Notes under the pieces: model-generated
Database searches by the model: none
What the model saw: the letters and a program-made list of their open reading frames with translations, nothing else
What the model was told of the DNA's origin: nothing
Origin: Parelaphostrongylus tenuis
Lineage: Eukaryota; Nematoda; Chromadorea; Rhabditida; Metastrongylidae
NCBI GenBank assembly: GCA_019055375.1
Contig: JAHQIW010000191.1
Location: forward strand, 62,001 to 126,000
Length of the DNA: 64,000 nt
Direction of reading: 5' to 3'
Position numbers and translations under genes: made by a program
In this document: positions 1 through 11,189 of the stretch, piece after piece
How the letters are laid out: each line of letters begins with the position of its first letter
Numbering within the stretch: the stretch's first letter is position 1

Positions 1-107
1 CTTTTGGAAAAGACTTCTTTGAGCATTGTAACGACCAAAAGAATATTAGGTTTTGCACTCAGTGAGCACTTCTATTCGGTTAGAGTGTGTGTGTACAGCT
101 GTAATAC
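1..107. other. Unannotated A+T-rich sequence
   Basis: I see no gene, RNA or repeat here beyond a 20-bp sequence that starts at 108 and recurs at 948. Confidence 0.4.
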
Positions 108-967
108 AAAGAGCAAATACATTTTCTTAATTACAAAGATTTGATTTATTTAATGGTTAAATTTTTGTTTTAAAAAGCTTTTATCAGGCGAAAAATCTCT
201 AAATGTGAAAAAAAAGTTCATTTTGACTGGTACAACTTTAAAACAAGCAATATGAGAAATAAAATATACCTTCAAAAATTCACTTGAGTTAAGCTATCAG
301 ATAATCATACATTTGTCAGATAACAGCAAAGAATGCGCTTTTACCGAAGGCCTCAAGTGGAGCCGCCATAGTAGAACAGTACCTATTTGACTTCCCCAGT
401 ACTACGTTTCAGAATCTGTATTTTTTGTGGATGTAATGACTCATAAAGAAAAGATGTAGTCATGATGTGAATGAAATCCGAATTGGAATGAATAGCAGTG
501 TTGTGCAGTGTAGCGCTGCAGATAAAACTGCGATGGAACTGTTAGGAACATCAGTAAGATAAAGTTTGATTACTCAATGATGTATAGTACACTGCTTGTA
601 TTGATAGTGTTAAGCAATAATAGTAAAAATGTAGAGTGTATCGTTCATTGAATCCTTCTGAGAGATAATGGGCCATCGTTCCGACTCCTTAAAGCATCGC
701 TAGAGGTGACTGAATGCACATCTGGCCTATACCATGATTTTTGGTGGGTCCTTGACAGAGGAGATCATTTATGGAAAAGTCTAATCTAATCTTCTTGTGA
801 TGAACCAAAATAGACCACTGTCTTTGTGACATAGAAGTGTGTTCTGTTGGCAAATAAATTAGTCAGTAGAATTTGCTATAAGAAGAAATTGATTTCCAAA
901 AAAGCAAATGAAAAATCAACTTTTTGTTCTTCATCTAAAAGATCTGTAAAGAGCAAATACATTTTCT
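108..967. repeat. 820-bp segment flanked by an identical 20-bp direct repeat
   Basis: The 20-mer at 108-127 (begins AAAGAGCAAAT) is repeated exactly at 948-967. An exact 20-bp repeat 840 bases apart is unlikely by chance, so it may be a target-site duplication around an inserted element spanning 128-947. The interval carries a partial SINE-A fragment near 650-780 and no coding signal that I recognise. Recombination between older repeats is an alternative explanation. Confidence 0.4.
645..785 (-). mobile_element. Partial tRNA-derived SINE (SINE-A family), tail half only
   Basis: The stretch containing GCATCGCTAGAGGTGACTGA, followed by a GGCCTATACCATGA block and a GGTGGGTCC block, aligns by eye with the tail and body of the longer SINE-A copies at 7005, 18745, 49046 and 59212. 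The tRNA-like head, expected at the high-coordinate end, is not recognisable. Divergence is strong, so this is an old or truncated copy. Confidence 0.45.
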
Positions 968-2820
968 GTAAGGTAAAAACTGAATATATGGAGGGCAGAG
1001 ATTTTGAAATGTAGTTAATGTTTTTTCGCTACTCGTTACGATTGAATTCTACTATTCTATAAACTTTTTTCTTTCAAAGTTTATCATTAGTGTTGGAGAG
1101 CACAGTAGAAATGTAGTGGTTGGACTTTCAATGATTTCGCCTTTCTCAGAGCGTAAATTGATCCATATGTCTCCATATACTAAAGAAATCCCAGTGCTTT
1201 CAACAATGTTATATTGGAAAGGTCGCTGGTTTGTTACCACGCACCAAGATTAATAACTTACTGCAAATGAATCTGACTCAGTGTTATATCATTTGAGATA
1301 TTCGGGCGCTTCTTCCTTCTAATCATCTTTTAATTTTTGAAAATTATCCAAAAAGTCTCAAGGATTCACTCCACTCCCCCCCCCCCCCCGACGTTTTTGC
1401 ATCAAGCTTCAGGATTCTCACTACTAACTCACAGTAGTCGCCGTCATGCCTTTCTCTTTAGTAATTTTATCATATTTCTAGGTTGACACAGTGAAATTTT
1501 GTAGATTGTCTGGACTATTTTGTAAGGATTTTGCTTTTTTCTTTAAATGTTCTCCTCGTATGGCAATAAATTTCTTCGACTTTGTGAGACGAGTGGTTGA
1601 GTAATCTGTTCAGTAAAAGCTGAAAACCTCATTCAGAGCTGGTACCTCATTTCTTCTAAACTCACTGTCAACAACTAATATATACGTTAAGATGGATATA
1701 GAGTTCTTAAAATCAAAAAACTCTATGACAGTATGAACACAGTTAGTAAACATATGCTCGTCCCATCCAACGTCCAAGTTTTGCCCATCCCTCATCATTA
1801 TTGGACGCCATTGTCTTTCATATACCATGTTACTGTAAAACTGTAAAATATAATGGAAAAGACGATCTTAATAATCAATTGCTGGGCAGTTATATTTTTC
1901 GACAAAATGTAAGTTTTTTGGAAATCGTTCGACAAAATATTCTGCTAAAATTTCATTGCGTAAAGGATCTACATCATTGTTCAATATTTTTTCGTTGTGT
2001 TCTCAATAAATCGACTAGTTTCTAAACTTTCTCTCATTTTAGGATACATTTTTTTCAAGAATGTTCTGTTTTTGTGGAGCGAATTTTGCTCATTTCAAAG
2101 GAATCATTCAAATCTGATTTCATGATTTGTTGGAAGGTTATTTTTTGTTACTATTTTGTTACTTTCTTTTTCTGCGATAGCTACTTCTTGATAAAGGTTG
2201 TGCGCGAAAAAAAAAAACGAAAAAAGAAATTTTATCAGACTACAACAATCCTGAAATACGGGCAAAATTAATGACTTCAGTTGGACATTATACCAACCAT
2301 TTCTTTCCGGCGCTCACGACACCATCGAAAGCACATGCTCATCCTTTCATTCGGCTAAACTCTGCATAATTTCGTTACAAACTGACTCACAGCATATGAG
2401 TTTTTCTGAACTGACTCAGTAGGAAGCTAAAGCATTGTTTCATTTTCGAAAGTCACATACTTGAACCTTGAATCATGCGTCAGATTTTTCCATACGAATC
2501 GGAAGCTTTTCGAATAGTTTCACCGTTTAATTATAGCCAATGAAACACGCCTATTCGGCATTTGTTTGAGGTGAGTAGGACTTCGATAATGTCGTTGCGA
2601 GGAGGTTTGAGATAAGTGCAAAGTTCAGCGCGCTTTTTGCAAAAGTGCGTCCAGTGTTGCGCCATGATATGTAGAACTTTTACCTTTTTCCTAAACTGGT
2701 TTTTCAGTTCACTGATCTTCATTTATTTGAAACCTTTCTGAATAAATTACAGTTGTATGAGAATTTTAAAACTTTCCTTTGACAACTACTACTCGACTTC
2801 TCATTAATTCCCTTAACGAT
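968..2820. other. Gene-poor interval with a 14-base C run
   Basis: The interval holds an uninterrupted run of 14 cytosines at 1376-1389 and T-rich, A-rich tracts. The short open frames present (none over about 75 codons) have no recognisable domain, codon bias or convincing splice context. I see no gene. Confidence 0.45.
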
Positions 2821-2824
2821 AGAT

Positions 2825-3108
2825 AATTCAATACTTTCTCTTAGCACTTTATAGCTGTTTATTTGATCCATCATCACGGTTTTTTTCGCTGTGCGGATCC
2901 CAGTACTTCTAACATTCAATTCGTTTTTCGTCTTGTTCTTGAATACAGCGTAGAATACTGGTTGAGCGAGTCCCCTCGCAATCTCGAGGATAGCCTGACT
3001 GTGGCGTTTTATAGGACGTTGTTGTGACTGCCGGAGAGAGGAGCGGTGGGGCTCGGCTCCACGCGCGCCGGGATGAGCATCACAACCACTCGGCTAGGGC
3101 TCCCCCAC
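2825..3108 (-). mobile_element. tRNA-derived SINE-like repeat, SINE-B family, copy 1
   Basis: Read on the minus strand, the element starts near 3108 with a Pol III A-box-like TAGCCGAGTGG followed by TTGTGATGCTC, then a diverged B-box-like GAGCCGAGCCCC. Next come a GGCAGTCA block, a CGCCACAG block, a CTCAACCAGTATTCTACG block and a GTACTGGGATCCGCACAG block. The same blocks occur in the same order at 35328 and 36528 on the plus strand. The head resembles a Ser/Leu-type tRNA 5' half (GTGGCCGAGTGGTT). This is a non-autonomous retroposon and any protein frame inside it is incidental. Confidence 0.6.
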
Positions 3109-3109
3109 C

Positions 3110-6100
3110 CCAATGCCTCATTACACATTGTTTACAATTGGGCAATGCTTTCTCTACAAGCATAAATGCTCTTTCAATATAACTGGGTAAGGCGCCTAGC
3201 TTAGTCAAAACATCGTACTAAGGCACACGGCAGAGTTTCGAAACATTCCAGGTCATCCTTAGGTTCACGAAGTTTGCCCAAAAATGAATCAAAAGATTCG
3301 CACATTGAAGATTCAGAATTTTGTGAGAAGGATTTGATTTAAAATCTTCTACAATATGTTTCTGGTCTACCCTACTGTCCATTTGAATGACATTAAGTTT
3401 TTTTTTTTTTGAATTGGTGTGCTTGCGCCTGTTTACCTAGACTAATTACATACATGAGAAGCAAAAATGATGGAGGCCGTCAAAATTTTCCGCTACGTTT
3501 CATTAACCATACCTAGAGTTTCTGCAGCTCTATGAAAGTTAGTAGTTCTCATTCCTAATACGAAACTTTGCAGATTTTTCCATGCAACTCATGAATGATT
3601 CCGATGTCTCAATTATTCTACTGCCTTTCTTTCTTTTTCATCCCTATATTAACCTGTTTCAGCTACGCGTGTATGCTCTTATACTCTCAATGTAGCACCA
3701 TTTCTCGTTGCGGTGTTTGATTTTTCATCTAAGTTTGATATTAGGACAATTTTTCAATACAGAGATAGAGTTCTATATGGCCAAACCTATATTTTCAGAG
3801 CTAAATTCTATACTTATTTCTCAACGAGGAAGTTTGTTTTTATCGTGAAAAGGAGCCTCTCAACAATTATAGATAATTAAGATTTTAGTATGAGTTTTCA
3901 CTTAAGTTTATTTCTAATAGCAAGTGGCACTAATGAAAATGTAAAACTTTTGTCAAGAGAATGTCACCATGGCCACGAGTGATTATTTGTAAGAAAAAAA
4001 CTTATGCTTGATGCTGACTTAAACGAAACTCATCTCGAACTGAGTAGTTGAAAACAGTCGCACATGATGCCGTCTACTCCATCCAAACTCTAAGGAAGCA
4101 TTTCTAAAAGTAATCATACCATCGGAACAGCAATTTTTTCAGCTGCCGAATGACTACTTAAATGCTAATTAAAAGTTCACGGTACGAGAAAACTACGAAA
4201 ATGCGCGTGATATGCGTAATGCACATGGTTCTGAAAGGGTCAATGACATTCGGTATTCTCTTCATAGCGTAAGAAGATTGGTACAAGAGTTTTGCTTTCT
4301 TAGTAAACTAACCTTCGATTGCAGAGCCTAAATAGGCAAGTGCTTAGAAGAAGCAAGCCGTTCGTGATATGCATTTACTTAAGGCGTCATTTAACTTTGA
4401 CTCGATAATTCTTTCAAGATAAACGTAGTTTTTCTTCGTTCATATGTCTAAAATGTCAGTTTTTATTTTTCATACATTTTGATATGAGACCATCGATCAC
4501 TCCATGACTGAATGACTTATCCACCTCCAAAGTATCTCAGTTAAATATAATTACTTACATCTTCACATACATATTCATTACTGAGTAAGCTGTTAAAAGG
4601 TGAAGGAATTTGCTGTTATGGACAAAATGGATTCATAAATGTCAATTAAACATATTCACTTGCTTTATCGAATTTAAGAGAATAGATTTGCCATGTTTGA
4701 GCATAGTTCATTGATTTCGCATCTACGTCAACCATAGAGATGCCAGCTTCAAGCTCCTGCTAATATCAGTTATGAGTGGAGAATCTCTCCGAATATCTTT
4801 AGGTATTTTGTTCCTCAGTGGTCTGATTGCACTGTAAAACGCTACTGCAGGTGCGCGACGGACAGGGGCCACATAATTGGTGTGCCGGCGAGCGTTCGAT
4901 GTAGTGGGGAAGGTAGGCTTCCCGTCTATCCACCATTAGCTGGTAGCTGTGGCGACGATGTGATGTTGGTGCTTTCGATGCTTGTCATGCATCAAACCGC
5001 ACTGGCATGTATTTCTCGCTTTCGGAAGTCGTTTCGTCGACTGAGCGGCTCATTCGAATTTAGACAAGATATTTATTGGCAACGCTCGATTAAATTGCAG
5101 AACCTAACCACCTACCGTAATCACTGCGGCGAGTATTTTGTTAGATTTATGGTGGCAATCGTGCAGCTGAATTTCGGAAATCCACGATGATTCCATTGCC
5201 AAGTGGTTGACACCGCCCCTTTTTGCGGCCGATTACCGTAGTTTTAGAAAAATACATAATTCGCCATCGAATCGAGGACTTGCAGTGATGGACATAATAA
5301 CATTTTGAATGACATACTAGTCGATGAGTCGAGAGAGGAGGGTGGAGAAAGCGAGTATATTTCTTCTCAAATAACGGAAGTGCGAACGAGAAAGAAAATC
5401 GTCTACTTCCGTACTCGCTTCATCGACAGCTCTTTCACAAGTGGTGTTTGAATAACAGAGTTTGAGATATATTCTACCAAAAAGTTCTCCATACATCAGT
5501 CACTCTGAGAGAAAATCGACAAACTAAGCGAAATTTGAAAACTTTATTCTCTAATTAAACACCCAAAAGTCAGGAAACGCGCTCGGGTTCTATGACTGCA
5601 TTAGCGTTTTCATCACATTGATGAAGACCTATAGCGAGTGTTTATAAAAATGATGGATGTAAGCAGCACAGTTGAAAGTTCTGAATTGGAAATCCTGGAT
5701 GGAACAGAATAGTGGGAAAGACTCTTTACCACCTACTCTCATCCACGGAACCGAGAATTAAAGCATTCACTCTTGAGGTGATGGGGCGTATTGTCCGAAT
5801 TCATTAATGGGTTCACATATTATTGCTGAAGAAGCTTGTGAAAGAAAGGAGGTAACACTCACCTCAAGCAGCGCTCTGTATTGGAGTTAAATACTCCCTG
5901 TTTGTGAGCGAAAGGAAGAGCGAAGTTAATGTGTTCTCGAAATGATCAATTTAATAAGTTGTAAATTAACATCTCATTTGAGATTGCTCTGAAGTTGTCA
6001 CATTAATACAACTGAATAATTCAGCGAATCCATGGTACTGATTTATCAGTACTTTGTTCGAAGTCAGAGCCGTTATCATCGTTGGCCAGAATAGTGAATG

Positions 6101-6610
6101 TTCCCGTGCAGTGTATAGTTATTCTCGTACTCAGACAAGATTAAAGCTAAACTGTGAGTATTAGCTTTGACTCAAAGTCCCTGAACTTCTACAACATTCG
6201 TAGTGTGTTTACTGTTTTCAACGCTACTCGAAAACCTTGCTTGGTCTAGTCAAGGGGTAAAAATGCAGCTCCTATAAATCAAGTGATGCTTTTTCTATCG
6301 AGAAGCCACAACAGTTTTGCTTGTTTGAAGCCCTACGTTTTCCGAATGGTTTCTGTAGCTTTTGAAAGAATTTTATGAATTTTGAATATGTTTGTCTGCA
6401 TGTCGAATACTGTTCCAGTCAGAGATTACTGTGCAATGTTTGCAATGGCTTTTTTTAAATCAGAATTTCTGTATTCAGTAACTTATGGCTATTGAGCGGA
6501 TACCCATACCAGTTATTCATCGGCTCTAAATGTTAGCGCGATTGGTAGAAATAATAAAGAGGTTCATGATGGTGATGGTGGAGAAAATTCTTACATATTC
6601 ATATATACAT
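3110..6610. other. Gene-poor interval; small GC-richer patch at 4840-5240
   Basis: A locally GC-richer patch at about 4840-5240 contains a 102-codon open frame (4882-5190, plus) with no domain that I recognise; it reads more like part of an unclassified repeat than an exon. A loose inverted repeat of the sequence CGATGA-GCGAG type lies around 5315 and 5415. The rest is A+T-rich with nothing recognised. Confidence 0.35.
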
Positions 6611-6616
6611 GAGTGT

Positions 6617-6630
6617 GCATGCATGCATGC

Positions 6631-6684
<54 letters not shown>
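6617..6684. repeat. Compound microsatellite (TGCA)n then (AT)24
   Basis: TGCA repeats at about 6617-6631 run into an uninterrupted AT dinucleotide tract at 6637-6684. The minus-strand open frame over it encodes only alternating Tyr/Ile and is not a gene. Confidence 0.95.
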
Positions 6685-6686
<2 letters not shown>

Positions 6687-7004
6687 CCACAGTGTTAAAA
6701 ACCATCTGAGTATACGTGTAATTTTTGTATAATATGTGAGAAAAATAGAATTTATGGTTTCAAGTGATTTTAGTAGTTTACACTCGTGAGGCATTGCAGT
6801 ATACACTGAATATGGATGATGACAAGTCGATGGTCAAGTTTGGGTTCATATCGTTCATAGATGAATCTGACATCTTACAACTTACGTACGCAGCGAACCA
6901 GCTAAGTAGGGATGAACGTCGATTTACTGCACTTGACTGAGTAATCTTTGGTACTAGTCAAACGATTAGTAAGAGTATAAGACAAAAAAAGACAGCGTTC
7001 AAAT

Positions 7005-7275
7005 CGATCAATCTATAAGAAATGCGCCATGCACTCGACTACGCGAGCCATCGCTAGAGGTGATTTCATGTATATTTAATTATGCCATGACTTTTAGGGA
7101 TCTGTTCATGTATCGTATTAACGATGATATTCTTTCAGAAAAGTCTAGTACTAATTTGCTGACCATGGAGAGTTGGAAGCCCCAACGAGTCCAGGGTGCG
7201 GAAGTGAACCAACGATCTCATGTGTATTGCAAGGCTCCTCTAACCACTTTACTAGATGTACCATTATCCTGATTA
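7005..7275 (-). mobile_element. tRNA-derived SINE, SINE-A family, copy 2
   Basis: The low-coordinate end has the family tail (GATCAATC, then ATGCGCCATGCA). This is followed by the TCGCTAGAGGTGATT block and a diverged body. At the high-coordinate end is the minus-strand tRNA-like head, where the plus strand reads GCTCCTCTAACCACTTTAC. The order matches the 49046 copy. Both Pol III boxes are diverged, so this is probably an inactive copy. Confidence 0.5.
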
Positions 7276-7279
7276 TTAT

Positions 7280-8580
7280 ATATAAGGATGAGTTTAGAAA
7301 AATATCGATGAAAAGTCAACAAACCTCTCCTATAACCTGAGTTAGCTATTTATCATTTTGTTGATAATGATCATTAATCCATAGGATCGACTGTTTTTTT
7401 AACTTCGTGATAAACATTCATAATAATTCCTAAAAAAATTTTTTTGGAATTATTTTGAATGAGACATTAGTTTTTACAGCATCAATATGAGACAAAAAAT
7501 CTACCTTTGAACAGTGCTCTCCTCTTATGAAAGAAGCACAATTGAGTTTCATTCTACGATTGACGGCAGATCTTACAAATGCATGCTATGCGTACGGGAT
7601 GTTACGGCATCGTTTTCGACGTGCATTTTGATGAGCGACTTCGACAGATGTTGAGGAGAATATGAAGCCACCACAAACGGCATGCATTTCTTGCCAAACT
7701 CAACGAAATGCACTTCCTGGACGGCTGGTCAGCCACAGTTCTACTGCGAAAGCTGATCAACAATTTTCCATCAACATTCAACGTCTTATTGGTTCACTGT
7801 ACCTCTTGGAGATTTCAATCAATTTCAGCAGAAGCAGAGTGTTTTGAAAGCGCGTGATGGAGTTCTCTTTTTTTATGAAAAATGTGCAATAATAAAGATG
7901 ACAAGGATCGACAGTGGAGATATACATGTCCGAAAGAATTCCTCCCATTAGGAAATATTATTCTCTCAACGGAAACCTTACTCAATTGAATATAACCATC
8001 ACTTTTTCTGAGAATGAATGCATGTTCTGAGTTAACTCACAAAGCATTGAACATAGAAATTCTGTGTTGATAATCCAGCTGTTTAAGATCAAACTTTAGA
8101 TATTTTGGCCCTCAGATAAGAAAAAAATTTAACCTCCAAGTATTTTTTGAGCTGAATAGCGCAAGCGATGTTGGAATAGGCGAGATCTTAAGATAAATTT
8201 ATGCACCACCTTACTCAGAAATAAAGAGAGCGACTGCCCTAAAAAGCACTTATTCTGAAAGCCTTTTTCTCTTTCGTTAGGCAGATGAAACTATCCAGAA
8301 CGTTTTCTGGTTGTTGAAATTTTCAATAAATTAAGATTGAGAGTAGGACCTTCTAATCTGACATTTCTCCTTCATAACACATTTTTTCACGGAAGCAAAT
8401 TTTCTACTTTTAGTTACTCAACAGCCTTCACATTTTATGTGGTCGGTGCTATCGATACTTTCTTCGTATAAACGACCTTACAATTCCAAATGATTATATG
8501 GTTCTAGTTATTCTTGGAGTGCCTTCTAGCTTCTATGTAACATAACAACTGCGAAGTTATAGACATACCCAATGATGTAA
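7280..8580. other. Gene-poor interval
   Basis: A+T-rich sequence with no supported gene. A 61-codon open frame at 7662-7847 has no recognisable domain or splice context. Confidence 0.4.
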
Positions 8581-8674
8581 AGTGATGTGCATAACTTTCG
8601 CTCAGACGGGACTCGAACCCATATCTCACTCTATCCGGGAGCGCGTGCTCTGACCCGTTTTGCTCTAAAACTGC
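8581..8674 (-). pseudogene. tRNA-like relic with the shared 3' tail
   Basis: On the minus strand the region has a T-arm (GGGTTCGAGTCCC), an anticodon stem-loop with pairing arms CGCTC and GAGTG around a loop reading CCGGATA, and a D-arm ending in GCAC. The 5' acceptor strand does not pair with the 3' strand (CTGAGCG). Position 33 is C instead of the near-universal U, so this is not a working tRNA. The 3' flank (AAAGTTATGCACATCACT) matches the flank of the 54000 copy and resembles the ends of the two palindromic pairs at 28.9 and 50.6 kb. Confidence 0.65.
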
Positions 8675-10140
8675 AAAGTTTTGGAATGACTATGACTCAA
8701 AATTCTGGATTATTTGCAGGAATGTACAGAAAAACTTTAGGCGGAAAGCCTCATAAGCTCCTGTCCTGAAATAATCATACTGTAGCAATGATGTTAATGA
8801 GAGCTGAGCCATAAAATTAAGCTCGCTCACTCCGCATTGTGGGCAGACAGCAGGCAGAATTTCATTGAATTCGATGGCTGCGAAATACTCAGAGGCGGAC
8901 TACGGTGGCTGCCGGCTTGCTCGTTCAAATGCCACTCCTGACGACGATTACAAAATGACGGCAGGTTTATTTAGCATTGTTTAAATTGAAAGTAAATATA
9001 GAACACTGCTAATTTTTATCGAAATTAAGATGACCAAAGTGCTGATGTGGGGATTGTCCAGAATGAATGAGTTAACTAGTTCTAATCAGCTTATCTGCGT
9101 GCCACAATTAGGGTATCATACCTATTCAGGGCTTCATATCTAACTGATTACTTTCTTATCTATGAAAAAAAAGGAATCTAGCCATCTCATCTTCATCATC
9201 ACCTTCCATTTCAACCACTTCATTTTCACCTCCCATTTGGTAATCTAAATTATATTACCGAACTTCATAGGGCAGATACTACCTGTAAAGATTGACCGAA
9301 ATGCCTTCTTTTATAAAGTTTCATAAAAATTAATCCATTGAACAAATTGCTCAAGAATGGATATCCCATCAACAAGCGGTTTCTCTTACAATATCAATGA
9401 TAGCATTTTATTTACCCTTCATTTACCAGTAAATTCTCAATATTGAACGTCTATTTGCGTTCCGACCTTTGTTCAGGAAGTCTTGGAGTAATTAACTACG
9501 AGACGTGCTCATTGAGTGTGTACGTGAGTTCTTGTTTGTTTCATATTTGTTCTAAGTGTGGATAATCCATTAATTCACTGTTGAGTAACGTCATATGAGT
9601 GACTGAAGGTTAAGTAAGTCTTAGTAATGTGTCACAGTTTCTCCGTTCCATAAGCGCAGAACAACGCCAACTCTCCTGAGAGAAGCATCGTTATTTCAAG
9701 TGAATAATTCAGTATAGCTCCCTATTCAGCCTTTTCATCCTAATCAGTCTAATAAAAAAATTTTTTACTTTCTTAAATTTTCCTTATTTGTTCGGCATGA
9801 AGTTGATGCTTCCGATAGTTATATCGATCTCCTATATTCGAGTAGTATCCGGTATATTTCTTTCAATTTGTGTATGTTGCCATTAATGTTGTCGAACAAA
9901 GGAATGCTCCGTTTTACTCAAAACTTAGAGCATAGTTTGGACAGAAAAGTTTTATTTTCGGAAAAGATTATATTGACATTTATGAACTGACATGCCTTAG
10001 TTCTAACCACGAAACCGTTTGAAATAGCTGAAAAAATCACTGAGTAGCTGAAATCGCATCTATCAATCATATCGGATTCTTTACAAGACTAGACTTTTTA
10101 TTACAAGTTCCACCTCAGAATTTAGACTAAGTTGGCATTC
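8675..10140. other. Gene-poor interval
   Basis: I see no gene, RNA or clear repeat. The sequence at 8820-8960 is slightly less A+T-rich but has no reading frame of note. Confidence 0.4.
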
Positions 10141-11180
10141 AACTTGGGATCTGCACGTACCACCTGACGTCCTGTTTATCGTCTAGTGCCTCCAGCACGC
10201 ACCAGCAACGCCTCCATTTTTCCCTGTCGCGTGCAAGAGTAGCCCGGTGGGTCCTTCTCGCTCTAGGGATTCGTTGAGCACCATATCGTTCTTTCTATGC
10301 TTTTCGTGAACAAAGCAGACCATCCGTCGGTGGTCTTCCTGTAGAGCGTTTGATGTCCCGGGGAATCCAGCCGGTAACGGCTCTGCTCCATCGATTGTCG
10401 TTGAAGCTCATCACGTGCCCGGTCCACCTTATTCTCGATATCCTGGCATGCAGAACGGCGTCTTTGATCTTCGATCGTTGACGTAAGTCAAAAATTCGGA
10501 TCCTTTCTCTCATTTGCAAGATACACGATACTCCTAGCATCGACGTTTCGACTGCGCGTTCAATAACACCAAGTGATCTTTTATTCTGCTTATATAGCGA
10601 CCAGGTTTCTGCTGCATACGTTTGGACAGAAATAATCGCCGAGTCGAAAAGGTGGGCACGGAGTCGGATGTTCTTTGTCCTCTTCACTACATCTTCGATT
10701 CTCTCAAACATTCACCAAGCTCGTTTCCACCTGCTCAACTCTGGAGCTAAGTTGATCATCATGTTGATTTCACGAACTAGATAAACGTAACTGGAGCATT
10801 CGGAGATGTTCGTTCCGTTGAGCGTGAATGGGACATACAGAATTCATCCGTTCCCCATGAACATCGTTTTTGTTGGATTTAATTGAGGGCCAATCTTTTC
10901 ACAGACTTGTCGAAATTGGGTGGTGTTATGAAGACTATTATCAGCGAAACGAAGATGGTTCAATTGTCGGCCGTCGATCTTCGCTCCCATATCGTCCCAT
11001 TCTAATGTTCGCATGACATTTTGTAGGGTGGCAGTGAATAGTTTTGGCGAAATTCTATCGCCTTGTCGGACCCTCTTCTTATGTCGATGGTAATATTATT
11101 GTAGAATGGCGATATCTGCGCGTATATAATGACAATAAATACTTCACTGGTGTGAGCCAGCCCAGTTTAGATTTCAAGCT
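10141..11180 (-). mobile_element. RTE-type non-LTR retrotransposon relic (reverse transcriptase C-terminal half)
   Basis: Minus-strand translation in shifting frames gives the C-terminal half of an RTE-clade LINE polyprotein. From high to low coordinates the blocks are: RRGVRQGDRISPKLF (palm/fingers); a catalytic motif reading F-A-D-N at 10937-10948, where F-A-D-D is expected; the conserved LNGTNISECSSYVYL block; and a 138-codon open stretch (10295-10711) with EDVVKRTKNIRLRAHLFDS and IRWTGHVMSFNDNRWSRAV, ending at DIKRSTGRPPT. A frame change then leads to a tail reading ATLARDREKWRR. At least two frameshifts and several stops interrupt it, the second catalytic Asp is lost, and the endonuclease half is missing, so the copy is dead and 5'-truncated, as LINE copies usually are. 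Confidence 0.88.
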
Positions 11181-11189
11181 TTAATTTCT

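Noticed and set aside
4882..5190. 102-codon plus-strand frame.
   Set aside because: No domain, no splice context, and it covers a GC-richer patch that looks repetitive; not supported as an exon.
6591..6806. 71-codon minus-strand frame.
   Set aside because: It runs through the (AT)n and TGCA microsatellite and encodes a Tyr/Ile alternation; no gene signal.
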